NCBI GenBank assembly: GCA_903913315.1
Contig: CAIWKX010000028.1
Location: 1 to 64,000 of the forward strand
Direction: 5' to 3'
Source: an uncultured Bacteroidota bacterium
Lineage (GTDB): Bacteria; Bacteroidota; Bacteroidia; Flavobacteriales; Flavobacteriaceae
DNA: 64,000 bases
Shown: one piece after another, positions 19,127 to 29,849 of the stretch
How positions within the stretch are numbered: the first letter of the stretch is position 1
Layout: each line of letters starts with the position of its first letter
The notes under the pieces: generated by a model
Databases searched by the model: none
The model's input: only the letters and a program-made list of their open reading frames with translations
Told to the model about the DNA's origin: nothing
Program-made: the position numbers and the translations under genes

Positions 19127-21256
19127 CTAAACTAATTCTTCTTGATTTTTGAATTCAGCTACTAACTTTTTTTGAATTTCATAAGGAACAGGTTCGTAGT
19201 GATCAAAAGCTAAACTAAAACGAGCTCTACCTTGTGTTAAAGAACGTAAATCATTTCCAAATTCATGCATTTCTGCGTACGGAATATGCACTTTAATTAT
19301 CGTGAAATGACCTTCTGCATCCATTCCTTCAACCACAGCTCTATGTGTTTGAATATTACTCATAATTCCGCCTGTTAAATCTTCTGGAACATGAATTTCT
19401 ATATGATAATAAGGCTCTAATAATTGGGGATCAGCATTATGGAAGTTTTCTTTAAAAGCCATCATTCCTGCCAATTTAAAAGCCAAATCGTTACTATCGA
19501 CAGAGTGCATTTTTCCGTCATATAAAATTACCCTAACATCACGAACATAAGAACCTGTTAGCGGACCTTCGTTCATTTTTTCCATAATTCCTTTCAAAAT
19601 AGAAGGATGAAAACGGGTGTCAATCGCACCTCCAACAATACAATTATAGTACATTAATTTTCCACCCCAAGGCAGTTCAATTTCTTCTTTTCCTCTAATA
19701 TTGAAACCTACTGGCTCATCCATTCCTTCCTGCCAAGGTTCAATTTTCATAGAAACTTCAGCAAATTGTCCTGCACCACCTGATTGTTTTTTATGTCTAT
19801 ATATAGTATCTGCACTTTTACGAATAGTTTCTCTATAAGGAATTTTAGGTATTTTAAATTCCACTGATAATCTATAAGCATTTTCTAATCTCCATTTAAT
19901 AACCGCTAAATGTAATTCCCCATGACAATGAATTAATGTTTGTTTCAATTCTGCAGATACTTCCACTTTTATTGTTGGATCCTCTTCCACCAATTGATGC
20001 AATGCTATCGAAAGTTTTTCTTCCTCCCCTTTTTTAGTTCCTTCAACAGCAATGGTTAACGTTGGATTTGGAAATTGAATTGGAACTATTTCAATAGGTT
20101 TTCCTTTTTCATGAAGGGTATTATTAATATGAGTGTCTTTCAATTTTAAAGTGGCTCCTATATCTCCTGCAACCAATTCGTTTACGGAAGTTCTTTTACT
20201 TCCTTCCACTTCATAAAGTTGATTGATTCTTTCTACTTGACCAGTGTTTTCATTAGTCAATTCATCCCCTACTTTAACTTTTCCTGAAAGTACTTTAAAA
20301 AAGCTCAAATCTCCTACATGAGGCTCAGACAACGTTTTGTAAATAAAAATAGCTGTAGCAGCATTTTCACTACATTCAATTTCATCGCCGTCAATCGTTT
20401 TTTGTTTTGGCATTTCAAAAGCTGATGGACAAACATTATCAATAAAACTCATAATTCTACCACAACCCATATTTTTCTTAGCAGAAACACAGAAAACAGG
20501 AAAAATTTCATGTTTGATTAAGGAATGATGTAAACCTAATTTCATTTCATCTTCGTCCAATTCTCCTTTTTCGAAATAACGTTCCATTAAAGTTTCGTCA
20601 TTACCAGCAATAGTTTCTATTAATTCTTGATGTAATTGATTGGCTTTTTCTTGTTCAGAATCTGGAATAGCTAACTTCTCAGGTTTACCTCCTTGTTGTG
20701 GATATTTATACATTACCATGTTTAAGACATCAATAATCGCATCAAAACTTTCGCCTTGGTTTACTGGATATTGAACTACTACAACAGTATTCCCAAAATG
20801 CGATTTTGCTTCTCTTACCGTTTTATCAAAATCTGCTTTTTCATTATCCAAATGATTAACTGCCAATACCATTGGCAGGTTATATTCATCGGTATAAGTC
20901 CAAATAATATCAGTACCGACTTCAACTCCCATTGCCGAATTCAGTAGCATTAAACCACAATCAGCAACGCGCATTGCTCCAATTATTTCTCCAGCAAAAT
21001 CATCATATCCTGGACTATCTAATAAGTTTATTTTGTAATCTTTCCATTTGGTATAAACCAACTTAGAGAAAAAAGTTTTCCCTTTTTCGTGCTCGATATC
21101 GGTATAATCTGCAACAGTATTTTTATCTAAAATCGTTCCTCTACGGTTGATTAAACCCGCTTCAAAAAGCATTGATTCGGTAAGTGTAGTCTTACCACTA
21201 CCCGTGTGTCCAACTAAAACAACATTTTTAATGTGTTTACTATCAAAATTTGCCAT
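19127..21256 (-). CDS. Elongation factor G-like translational GTPase
   Basis: GHTGSGKTTLTESMLF, NHLD in the NKxD position, EF-G domain IV/V features; diverged from canonical FusA. Confidence 0.9.
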   Translation of the reverse strand: MANFDSKHIKNVVLVGHTGSGKTTLTESMLFEAGLINRRGTILDKNTVADYTDIEHEKGKTFFSKLVYTKWKDYKINLLDSPGYDDFAGEIIGAMRVADCGLMLLNSAMGVEVGTDIIWTYTDEYNLPMVLAVNHLDNEKADFDKTVREAKSHFGNTVVVVQYPVNQGESFDAIIDVLNMVMYKYPQQGGKPEKLAIPDSEQEKANQLHQELIETIAGNDETLMERYFEKGELDEDEMKLGLHHSLIKHEIFPVFCVSAKKNMGCGRIMSFIDNVCPSAFEMPKQKTIDGDEIECSENAATAIFIYKTLSEPHVGDLSFFKVLSGKVKVGDELTNENTGQVERINQLYEVEGSKRTSVNELVAGDIGATLKLKDTHINNTLHEKGKPIEIVPIQFPNPTLTIAVEGTKKGEEEKLSIALHQLVEEDPTIKVEVSAELKQTLIHCHGELHLAVIKWRLENAYRLSVEFKIPKIPYRETIRKSADTIYRHKKQSGGAGQFAEVSMKIEPWQEGMDEPVGFNIRGKEEIELPWGGKLMYYNCIVGGAIDTRFHPSILKGIMEKMNEGPLTGSYVRDVRVILYDGKMHSVDSNDLAFKLAGMMAFKENFHNADPQLLEPYYHIEIHVPEDLTGGIMSNIQTHRAVVEGMDAEGHFTIIKVHIPYAEMHEFGNDLRSLTQGRARFSLAFDHYEPVPYEIQKKLVAEFKNQEELV

Positions 21257-21378
21257 AATAATATGTTTTAATTTAGTTTTAAAATGATATCAAATTTCTG
21301 AATAAACAGAAAATAACTAAATGATATAAGTCATATAATTTTAGCACAAAAATGATTAGAATGGAATATAAATAACCC

Positions 21379-22110
21379 TCAAAATAACATCTGAATCTCT
21401 TTAATTCCAAATGTTCTCACGGCATCATCTTCAAGAATGACTTGTAACTTCCCTTCATTAGTCACACCTTGAATAATTCCCATAAATTGAATTTTATTTG
21501 AATCTATAAAAGGCATAGGGCTATTTATTTTAAAAAGATATTTATGATAATCATACCAAAGTTTTCCTGATTGATTTGAAAGTATGACACCACAATTCTT
21601 CTTTAGTTGAAAAATAATTCGTTCTAAAATAGTTTCAACATCGTATTCTTTTTGCATAACTGCAATCATTGATGATGCTTTTGGCAAGTTGTCGAAAGAC
21701 TTTTGATTTACATTCAATCCAATTCCGACTACCGATTCTATTTTATTGTCAGATTTAAAACTATTTTCTATTAAAATTCCACCTATTTTTTTATTGTCTG
21801 ACATAATGTCGTTAGGCCATTTTATAGTAAGTTTAGGAATATTATATTGCTCAAGTACTTGAATTACCGATAAAGCTGTAGCAACATTTAAGTCAAATAT
21901 TTCACTAATATCTTTTAACACCTCTTTTATCAAAACACTCATTATAAGATTTTTACTTGCTTCAGAATTCCAAGTAGACCCCATTTGACCTTTTCCTTTG
22001 GTCTGATTTTTAGTAGTAACAGTTGTGAAGTTTTCTGTAATTTGACTTCTTGATAATTCTTTTAAAAAATCGTTTGTAGAATCTACGGCATCGAGTTTGA
22101 TAATATTCAT
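21379..22110 (-). CDS. birA: Biotin--[acetyl-CoA-carboxylase] ligase
   Basis: TTKNQTKGKGQMGSTWNSEASKNLIMSVLI; LTIKWPNDIMSDNKKIGGILIE. Confidence 0.93.
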   Translation of the reverse strand: MNIIKLDAVDSTNDFLKELSRSQITENFTTVTTKNQTKGKGQMGSTWNSEASKNLIMSVLIKEVLKDISEIFDLNVATALSVIQVLEQYNIPKLTIKWPNDIMSDNKKIGGILIENSFKSDNKIESVVGIGLNVNQKSFDNLPKASSMIAVMQKEYDVETILERIIFQLKKNCGVILSNQSGKLWYDYHKYLFKINSPMPFIDSNKIQFMGIIQGVTNEGKLQVILEDDAVRTFGIKEIQMLF

Positions 22111-22199
22111 ATGAATTATAAAAAAAGAGTTTTAAACTTATGTTAAGCATCAAAAATAATGACAAATTTTGATACCTTTGCAAACTATATAAAATTTAG

Positions 22200-22571
22200 A
22201 TGACAAAAAATACAGTTAGTACAGATGTTTTATTGACAAACATCATTAAAGGAATAGAAGAAGTAAAGGGAAATGATATTGAAATACTTGATTTAAGAGC
22301 AATAGATACAGCCGTTTGTGATTATTTTGTAATCTGCAATGGTACTTCAAATACACAAGTTAATGCAATAGTAAACTCTATTCAAAAAATAGTTTCCAAA
22401 GAACTTAAAGACAAACCTTGGCATGTTGAAGGTACAGACAACGCCGAATGGGTATTGATGGATTATGTGAGTATAGTTGTTCATGTCTTCCAGAAAGAAA
22501 TTCGCGAATACTACAATATTGAAGGACTTTGGGGCGATGCAAAAATCACAACTTTAGCAAATAAAAACTAA
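22200..22571 (+). CDS. rsfS: Ribosome silencing factor
   Basis: DYFVICNGTSNTQVNAI; WHVEGTDNAEWVLMDYVSIVVHVF. Confidence 0.94.
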   Translation: MTKNTVSTDVLLTNIIKGIEEVKGNDIEILDLRAIDTAVCDYFVICNGTSNTQVNAIVNSIQKIVSKELKDKPWHVEGTDNAEWVLMDYVSIVVHVFQKEIREYYNIEGLWGDAKITTLANKN

Positions 22572-22586
22572 AAGCACAATTAAATA

Positions 22587-24515
22587 ATGTCAGATAACAA
22601 AAAATCAGGTGGACTAAAATTCAGTCCATGGTGGATATCAGGAGCTATTATTTTTATGTTTATTCTTTTAAACATATTTAATGGCACTAGTATGCAGGAT
22701 CCAACTAAAATCTCTTCTTCAAAATTTGATGAACTTTTAAATAGTGGGCAGATTGAAAAAGTTATTGTTTTCAACAAAACTCAAGCAGAAGCCTATCTTA
22801 CTGCCGCAGCTCAAAAAGACAAAGCCAATAAAAAAGTTTCTAAAGATCTTTTTGGGAATCCCAATAAGGGGCCGCATTATGTTTTCGAAATTGCTGATGC
22901 TCAAAATTTTGAAAATAAGCTTATCAAAGCAAAAACAGACCTCAAGCTTAAAGACTATGATTTTAAAGTTAAAGACGATTGGTCAGGTATTATCTTTCAA
23001 ATATTGCCATTTGTTCTAATAATTGGTGTTTGGATATACCTAATGAGAAGAATGTCTGGCGGTGGTGCTGGCGGTGGCGGTGGTCAAATCTTCAATATTG
23101 GCAAATCAAGAGCTAAATTATTTGACGAAAAGTCGGAAGTTAAAACTACTTTTAAAGATGTTGCTGGTTTAGAAGGGGCAAAAGAAGAAGTACAAGAAAT
23201 TGTAGAATTTCTGAAAAATCCAGAAAAATATACTGTACTGGGAGGAAAAATTCCTAAAGGAGCCCTTTTAGTTGGTCCCCCTGGAACCGGAAAAACATTA
23301 TTAGCGAAAGCTGTTGCTGGTGAGGCTAAAGTTCCTTTCTTTTCACTATCAGGTTCGGATTTTGTTGAAATGTTTGTAGGTGTTGGTGCTTCTCGCGTTA
23401 GAGATTTATTCAAACAAGCAAAAGAAAAATCACCTTCAATCATTTTTATTGACGAAATTGATGCTGTTGGTCGTGCAAGAGGAAAAAACAACATGTCAGG
23501 TGGAAATGACGAACGTGAAAATACGCTAAACCAGTTACTAACCGAAATGGATGGGTTTGGAACTGATACACATGTAATTGTAATAGCTGCAACTAATCGA
23601 GCTGATGTTTTAGACAAAGCATTAATGCGCGCAGGACGTTTTGACCGACAAATATATGTTGACTTACCAGATATTCGTGAGCGTAAAGAAATCTTTGAGG
23701 TTCACTTAGCGCCTCTTAAAAAAGTAGAAGGATTAGATACTGATTTTTTAGCAAAACAAACGCCAGGTTTTTCAGGTGCTGACATTGCTAATGTCTGTAA
23801 TGAAGCCGCTTTAATTGCTGCAAGAAATAATAAAACAGCTGTTGACAAGCAAGATTTTCTTGATGCCGTTGACAGAATTGTAGGTGGTTTGGAGAAGAAA
23901 AATAAAATTGTTACACCTGCAGAAAAAAGAGCTATTGCTGTTCACGAAGCTGGTCATGCAACAGTAAGTTGGATGCTTGAACATGCTGCTCCGCTTATTA
24001 AAGTAACTATTGTACCTAGAGGTCAAAGTCTAGGAGCTGCTTGGTATTTACCAGAAGAACGATTAATTGTTCGTCCAGATCAAATGCTTGATGAAATGTG
24101 TGCTACTATGGGTGGTCGCGCAGCTGAGAAAGTTATTTTTGATACCATATCAACTGGAGCATTATCTGATTTGGAAAAAGTTACTAAGCAAGCACGCGCC
24201 ATGGTTACAATATATGGCTTGAATGAAAAACTTGGTAACATTACTTATTATGATTCCTCAGGACAAAGTGAATACAGTTTTAACAAACCTTATTCAGAAG
24301 ATACTGCAATTACTATCGATAAAGAAATTTCATTATTAATTGAAGGTCAATACAAAAGAGCCATAGAAATTCTTCAAGAAAACAAAGACAAATTGTTACA
24401 ATTAGCAGATATACTAATTGAAAAAGAAGTTATTTTTAAAGATGATTTAGAAACAATTTTTGGTAAACGACCTTACCATAAAGACAATGAAGATTTGGCT
24501 GATTTGACCGTTTAA
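22587..24515 (+). CDS. ftsH: ATP-dependent zinc metalloprotease FtsH
   Basis: [21 protein letters not shown] region, HEAGH. Confidence 0.97.
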   Translation: MSDNKKSGGLKFSPWWISGAIIFMFILLNIFNGTSMQDPTKISSSKFDELLNSGQIEKVIVFNKTQAEAYLTAAAQKDKANKKVSKDLFGNPNKGPHYVFEIADAQNFENKLIKAKTDLKLKDYDFKVKDDWSGIIFQILPFVLIIGVWIYLMRRMSGGGAGGGGGQIFNIGKSRAKLFDEKSEVKTTFKDVAGLEGAKEEVQEIVEFLKNPEKYTVLGGKIPKGALLVGPPGTGKTLLAKAVAGEAKVPFFSLSGSDFVEMFVGVGASRVRDLFKQAKEKSPSIIFIDEIDAVGRARGKNNMSGGNDERENTLNQLLTEMDGFGTDTHVIVIAATNRADVLDKALMRAGRFDRQIYVDLPDIRERKEIFEVHLAPLKKVEGLDTDFLAKQTPGFSGADIANVCNEAALIAARNNKTAVDKQDFLDAVDRIVGGLEKKNKIVTPAEKRAIAVHEAGHATVSWMLEHAAPLIKVTIVPRGQSLGAAWYLPEERLIVRPDQMLDEMCATMGGRAAEKVIFDTISTGALSDLEKVTKQARAMVTIYGLNEKLGNITYYDSSGQSEYSFNKPYSEDTAITIDKEISLLIEGQYKRAIEILQENKDKLLQLADILIEKEVIFKDDLETIFGKRPYHKDNEDLADLTV

Positions 24516-24537
24516 AATACATTTATATAAAAAATAA

Positions 24538-24582
24538 AAAAATCTTAATTCAAAAAATGCTTTTGAATTAAGATTTTTTTAT
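24538..24582 (+). terminator. Rho-independent terminator after ftsH
   Basis: AAATCTTAATTCAAAA..TTTTGAATTAAGATTTTTTT. Confidence 0.85.
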
Positions 24583-24627
24583 CTTTGAAAGTTTTCAAAT
24601 GATAAATAAAGAATTTTATACAACAAT

Positions 24628-25227
24628 ATGAGTCTTTTTAGAAAAATATTTGGTTCTGGCAATGATGCTTCCGATGAGGAAAACCTAAGTGAATATAACA
24701 CTCCAAAACCTTCTAACCTTCCTGTTGACGATTTGTTTACCTTCAATTTCAAAAAAAATGGAGGTAAATTTATTTATTGTGAAAACTTAAATGAAGTTAA
24801 AGAACAATTCGAAAATATATTAGAAGAAAACGATTGGTTTGAAAGTGAAGTTTTATGTTATGAACCAAAACTGTTTAATCTGCTTGACGAAAATAAACTA
24901 ACCTATACTAATCCTTCCAGTCCTAAGTTCTTTTTTGCTAGTTGCGAAAATTTAATTGCAGATGAAGGATCTGTTTTATTTTCTTCAAATCAAATTAAAC
25001 ATAGAAAACCAAACGAACTGCCGGATAACATAGTCATTTTGGCCACAACAAGTCAGATTTTAGAATCTAAAAGTGATGGTTTACGTACCATCAAAAAGAA
25101 ATATGATAAAGATTATCCAACAAATATAACCACTATAAAATATTTTGAAAAAGTACAAGAAGAAGATTTCTTAACGTATGGTAGTTGTGCTAAAAATCTT
25201 TACTTATTGCTACTTGAAGATTTATAA
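24628..25227 (+). CDS. LUD domain protein (lactate utilisation family)
   Basis: Size and sequence (SSNQIKHRKPNELPDNIVILATTSQI), position upstream of cdsA. Confidence 0.75.
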   Translation: MSLFRKIFGSGNDASDEENLSEYNTPKPSNLPVDDLFTFNFKKNGGKFIYCENLNEVKEQFENILEENDWFESEVLCYEPKLFNLLDENKLTYTNPSSPKFFFASCENLIADEGSVLFSSNQIKHRKPNELPDNIVILATTSQILESKSDGLRTIKKKYDKDYPTNITTIKYFEKVQEEDFLTYGSCAKNLYLLLLEDL

Positions 25228-25229
25228 AA

Positions 25230-26120
25230 ATGAATGAAACTTTAAAGCGAGCAATTTCTGGGGCAATATATATATTGTTATTACTATCTTCTATATTATT
25301 TTCAACTGAAAGTTTTTATCTTTTATTTGGTGTTTTTTTACTAATTTCTGTTTATGAATTTTGTGACTTAATTCAAATCCATAAACTATTCCCTATTATT
25401 TTAGCATCCTTATTATATGCTATCGTAACTTTGATAAGCTCCTACAAAAAAGAAACAGAGTATTTTCTAAATAAAAATTTTAGAATTAACACAAGTATTA
25501 CCATTAATATTAATAGTCTCAATACTATTTTATTGGCTATAACTTTAATCGTTTCTATAAAATGTATTATTTTTTTATTTTATGATTCCATTCAAAAAAT
25601 AAGTACATCGTCAAAATATTTATATTTATTAGGTTATATTATTTTACCCTTTATATTTATTACTAAAATATCGTTTGGCGTAAATGATTATAATCCTAAA
25701 ATTATAATTGGCCTATTTATACTAATTTGGACAAATGATACATTTGCATTTTTGGTTGGAAAATCTATTGGCAAACATAAATTATTTGAAAAAATTTCAC
25801 CAAAAAAAACTGTTGAAGGCTTCTTAGGAGGAATACTATTTGCGATTTTTACAGGTTTTTTAATTTCAAAATATTATATCCAAGCCAATTCAACACACCT
25901 TCAAAAATCTATTATTATTTGGACTTCTATTGCTGTAATCGTTGGGATAATAGGCACAATTGGAGATTTAATTGAATCCAAATTCAAAAGAATTGCAGGT
26001 GTAAAAGACAGTGGAAAAATAATGCCTGGGCATGGAGGCATCTTAGATCGATTAGATAGTGTTATATTTGTAGCTCCATTTATATTTTTATTTTATCAAA
26101 TTTTAAATTATGTTCATTAA
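25230..26120 (+). CDS. cdsA: Phosphatidate cytidylyltransferase
   Basis: Polytopic; SPKKTVEGFLGG, GDLIESKFKRIAGVKDSGKIMPGHGGILDRLDS. Confidence 0.95.
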   Translation: MNETLKRAISGAIYILLLLSSILFSTESFYLLFGVFLLISVYEFCDLIQIHKLFPIILASLLYAIVTLISSYKKETEYFLNKNFRINTSITININSLNTILLAITLIVSIKCIIFLFYDSIQKISTSSKYLYLLGYIILPFIFITKISFGVNDYNPKIIIGLFILIWTNDTFAFLVGKSIGKHKLFEKISPKKTVEGFLGGILFAIFTGFLISKYYIQANSTHLQKSIIIWTSIAVIVGIIGTIGDLIESKFKRIAGVKDSGKIMPGHGGILDRLDSVIFVAPFIFLFYQILNYVH

Positions 26121-26769
26121 ATTCCATAAAGAAGGCGCAAAAATAATTTTCATTTCACTTTCAGTATTTGTACTATTGTTATTAGTATCTCCATTGGTTT
26201 TTACAAATCCTTGGATTTTAAAGCCCGTACAGTATTTATTATTAGCACTACTTATCATCATCTTACAATTCTTTAGAAATCCTGATAGGAGTTTAGAAAT
26301 TAACGATCATACTATTATAGCTCCTGTTGATGGAAAAGTAGTAGTTATTGAAGAGGTTTTTGAACCAGAGTATTTTAAGGATAAACGCCTTCAGGTATCC
26401 ATCTTTATGTCACCTATCAATGTACACGTTACTCGATATGCTACAAGTGGAAAAGTAAAATATAGCCAATATCATCCTGGAAAATATTTGGTTGCTTGGC
26501 ATCCAAAAGCAAGTACTGAAAACGAACGAACAACAGTCGTTATTGAAAATAGAATATTCGGCGAAATCATGTACCGTCAAATTGCTGGAGCATTGGCAAA
26601 AAGGATTGTAAATTATGCCGAAGAAGGAATGAATGTCCGTCAAGGAAATGATGCTGGGTTTATAAAATTTGGTTCTAGAGTTGATTTATATTTCCCATTA
26701 GGAACTAAAATTAATGTAAAATTGAACCAAAAAGCTGTTGGTAACAGAACAATTATTGCAACAAAATAA
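26110..26769 (+). CDS. psd: Phosphatidylserine decarboxylase family protein
   Basis: PVDGKVVVIEE, MSPINVHVTRYATSGKV, KFGSRVDLYFP. Confidence 0.93.
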   Translation: MFIKFHKEGAKIIFISLSVFVLLLLVSPLVFTNPWILKPVQYLLLALLIIILQFFRNPDRSLEINDHTIIAPVDGKVVVIEEVFEPEYFKDKRLQVSIFMSPINVHVTRYATSGKVKYSQYHPGKYLVAWHPKASTENERTTVVIENRIFGEIMYRQIAGALAKRIVNYAEEGMNVRQGNDAGFIKFGSRVDLYFPLGTKINVKLNQKAVGNRTIIATK

Positions 26770-27042
26770 ATGCAGGAAAAAGATTTAGATACCCGCTTTG
26801 AAGAAGCCGTTGAAATGGCAAACACAATGACTCAAGCAGAGTTACCTCAAGATGTTCAATTGCGCTTGTATGCCCTATACAAACAATCTACCCATGGTAC
26901 CATCAATAGTAGGGTTTATCCCGTTTATGATTTAAGAAATGCTTTCAAGATGAATGCATGGATGCAAATAAGTCATCTAACCCAAGAAGAATGTAAAGAA
27001 TTATATATTGAAGCTATTACTTCATTAGCTAAAAAAAGATAA
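26770..27042 (+). CDS. Acyl-CoA-binding protein
   Basis: 90 aa; RFEEAVEMANTM...LYALYKQSTHG...DLRNAFKMNAW. Confidence 0.9.
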   Translation: MQEKDLDTRFEEAVEMANTMTQAELPQDVQLRLYALYKQSTHGTINSRVYPVYDLRNAFKMNAWMQISHLTQEECKELYIEAITSLAKKR

Positions 27043-27043
27043 T

Positions 27044-27814
27044 ATGAGAAAAGTTATTTTCCTTTTATTCTGTACTCTTTTTACCCTTTTTATAGGCTCT
27101 TGTAAAAGAAAAAAATACACTGAAGTGGTAGAAGTTCCACTTCCCACAGCCCAACAAAAAATGACTATTGGTTCCCCAGATGATGTCAAAGCCGAATCTG
27201 GAGCATTTGAACTTACCAAACTTACTTATGGTTATGATGCTATTGCGCCTAATATTGATGCTATGACAATGGAGCTTCATTATTCAAAACACTATCTAAC
27301 CTATACTAATAATCTAAATAAGGTTTTGGCAGGTACAGAATTAGAAAAAATTCCAATAGAAGAAATTTTTAAAAAAATGGATATGAATAATACCGAGTTG
27401 CGCAACAACCTAGGTGGTTATTACAATCATACTCTATTTTTCAACATCCTTGGAGTCATAAAAAATGAAAAACCAGCTGACACTTTGGCAAAGGCTATTG
27501 ATAAAGATTTTGGTTCTTTTGATAATTTTAAAATAAAATTTGAAGAGGTTGCCGAAAAACAATTTGGATCTGGGTGGGCATGGTTGGTTGTTGATAAATC
27601 TGGCAAATTACAAGTCACGAGTACTCCAAACCAAGACAATCCTTTAATGCCACATGCTGAAATTGCTGGAACTCCAATTCTTGCACTAGATATATGGGAA
27701 CATGCTTATTATTTGAATTATCAATATAAAAGAAAAAAATATATTGATACGTTCTTTACAATAATCAACTGGAAAAAGGTCAGTGATAACTTTAAAGAAG
27801 CAATTAAAAAATAA
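27044..27814 (+). CDS. Superoxide dismutase (Fe/Mn) with lipoprotein signal peptide
   Basis: MRKVIFLLFCTLFTLFIGSC lipobox; MELHYSKHYLTYTNNLN; GGYYNHTLFFN; DIWEHAYYLNYQ. Confidence 0.93.
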   Translation: MRKVIFLLFCTLFTLFIGSCKRKKYTEVVEVPLPTAQQKMTIGSPDDVKAESGAFELTKLTYGYDAIAPNIDAMTMELHYSKHYLTYTNNLNKVLAGTELEKIPIEEIFKKMDMNNTELRNNLGGYYNHTLFFNILGVIKNEKPADTLAKAIDKDFGSFDNFKIKFEEVAEKQFGSGWAWLVVDKSGKLQVTSTPNQDNPLMPHAEIAGTPILALDIWEHAYYLNYQYKRKKYIDTFFTIINWKKVSDNFKEAIKK

Positions 27815-27840
27815 TATAGCTCAACATTTAAGTGAATAAC

Positions 27841-27873
27841 AAAAAAAAGCCTCACAATTTGCGAGGCTTTTTA
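27841..27873. terminator. Bidirectional terminator between sod and typA
   Basis: AAAAAAAAGCCTCacaatttGCGAGGCTTTTT. Confidence 0.85.
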
Positions 27874-27893
27874 CTATTTAAAACTTTCTTAAA

Positions 27894-29690
27894 TTAGATT
27901 TTAAATCTTTTTCTATCTGTTTCTGTCAAATAAATTTTTCTCAAACGAATAGATTTTGGTGTAACTTCAACATATTCATCTTTTTGAATATATTCTAAAG
28001 CTTCTTCCAAAGAAAAAATAATTGGAGGAATAATCCTTGCTTTCTCATCATTTCCTGATGAACGAACGTTAGATTGTTTTTTCTCTTTAGTTACATTTAC
28101 ACACATATCATCACTACGAGAGTTTTCGCCAATTACTTGACCTTCGTAAATTTCTGCATTTGGTTCAACAAAAAACTTACCACGATCTTGCAATTTATCG
28201 ATAGAGTAAGGAATAGCTTTTCCTTTTTCCATAGAAATTAATGAACCTTTGTTACGTCCAGAAATTTCTCCTTTGTAAGGCTCATACCCTATAAAACGGT
28301 GTGCCATAATAGCCTCACCAGCAGTAGCAGTAAGTAATTGGTTACGCAATCCAATAATTCCACGTGATGGAATATTAAATTTTATAACCATACGCTCTCC
28401 TTTAGTTTCCATACTCAACATTTCTCCTTTACGTAAAGTAACAAACTCAACAGCTCTTCCAGAAAGAGTTTCTGGTAAGTCAATTGTCAATTCCTCGATT
28501 GGCTCACATTTTTTACCGTCAATTTCTTTAATGATAACTTGTGGTTGACCAATTTGTAACTCATATCCTTCTCTTCTCATTGTTTCAATAAGAACAGATA
28601 AGTGAAGTACTCCACGTCCAAAAACCATGAATTTATCTGCAGAATCAGTTTCGCCTAACTTCATCGCTAAGTTTTTTTCTAATTCTTTAGTTAAACGGTC
28701 TCTAATATGACGAGAAGTAACAAACTTACCTTCTTTACCAAAGAAAGGTGAGTCATTGATTGTAAACAACATACTCATTGTCGGTTCATCAATGGCAATT
28801 GTTTGTAATGCTTCTGGATTTTCGAAATCGGCAATAGTATCCCCAATTTCAAAACCTTCAACTCCAACAATTGCACAAATATCGCCAGCAATAACTTCTT
28901 GCACTTTTTTACGCCCAAGGCCTTCAAAAGTATGTAATTCTTTGATTCTAGATTTCATTATTGCACCATCTCTTTTTACCAAAGAAATTGGCATACCTTC
29001 CTTTAGTACTCCTCTTTCAAGACGACCAATAGCAATACGGCCTGTAAAAGCAGAGAAATCTAATGATGTAATCAACATTTGAGGAGTTCCTTCTGATACT
29101 TTTGGTGCTGGAACATGTTCCACAACCATATCTAAAAGAGGTTCGATATTATTAGTCATATTTTCCCAATGGTCGGACATCCAATTATTTTTAGCCGAAC
29201 CATAAACTGTTGGAAAATCCAATTGCCATTCTTCTGCACCTAATTCAAACATCAAATCAAAAACTTTTTCATGAACTTCTTCAGGAGTACAGTTTTCTTT
29301 ATCCACCTTATTGATAACCACACAAGGTTTTAGCCCTAAATCGATTGCTTTTTGCAAAACAAAACGAGTTTGAGGCATAGGTCCTTCAAAAGCATCTACT
29401 AAAAGGCAAACACCATCTGCCATATTTAATACACGCTCTACTTCACCACCGAAATCGGCGTGACCAGGTGTATCAATAATATTGATTTTTGTACCTTTAT
29501 ATACAACTGATACGTTTTTAGAGGTAATTGTAATACCTCTTTCTCGTTCTAAATCGTTATTATCAAGTATTAAGTCACCTGTATTTTCATTATCGCGAAA
29601 AAGTTGACAATGGTACATAATTTTATCAACCAAAGTAGTTTTACCATGATCGACGTGGGCAATAATTGCAATGTTTCTAATAGATTCCAT
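27894..29690 (-). CDS. typA: Translational GTPase TypA/BipA
   Basis: RNIAIIAHVDHGKTTLVDK; RERGITITSKN; full length 598 aa. Confidence 0.97.
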   Translation of the reverse strand: MESIRNIAIIAHVDHGKTTLVDKIMYHCQLFRDNENTGDLILDNNDLERERGITITSKNVSVVYKGTKINIIDTPGHADFGGEVERVLNMADGVCLLVDAFEGPMPQTRFVLQKAIDLGLKPCVVINKVDKENCTPEEVHEKVFDLMFELGAEEWQLDFPTVYGSAKNNWMSDHWENMTNNIEPLLDMVVEHVPAPKVSEGTPQMLITSLDFSAFTGRIAIGRLERGVLKEGMPISLVKRDGAIMKSRIKELHTFEGLGRKKVQEVIAGDICAIVGVEGFEIGDTIADFENPEALQTIAIDEPTMSMLFTINDSPFFGKEGKFVTSRHIRDRLTKELEKNLAMKLGETDSADKFMVFGRGVLHLSVLIETMRREGYELQIGQPQVIIKEIDGKKCEPIEELTIDLPETLSGRAVEFVTLRKGEMLSMETKGERMVIKFNIPSRGIIGLRNQLLTATAGEAIMAHRFIGYEPYKGEISGRNKGSLISMEKGKAIPYSIDKLQDRGKFFVEPNAEIYEGQVIGENSRSDDMCVNVTKEKKQSNVRSSGNDEKARIIPPIIFSLEEALEYIQKDEYVEVTPKSIRLRKIYLTETDRKRFKI

Positions 29691-29849
29691 CTGATTTTTT
29701 TAGGAGGTGCAAAGGTACACTTTATTTTGATAAAAAAAACCATAGCATCAATAGTTTACATTTTAATAACTCCTATTAAAAAAAAGAAGTTTAAAAGATA
29801 TTTTTGGTTAAAAAACATTTTATTGTGATTTTTTTTTTATTTTTGAGTA

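Noticed and set aside
23084-23617. 177-aa minus-strand ORF
   Set aside because: Antisense to the conserved ATPase domain of ftsH; explained by codon bias of the real gene.
26770-27042. Acyl-CoA-binding protein as a eukaryotic horizontal transfer
   Set aside because: ACBP homologues are, to my knowledge, regular members of Bacteroidota genomes; the local context is ordinary.
28756-29082. 108-aa plus-strand ORF
   Set aside because: Antisense to typA, which is full length and conserved.
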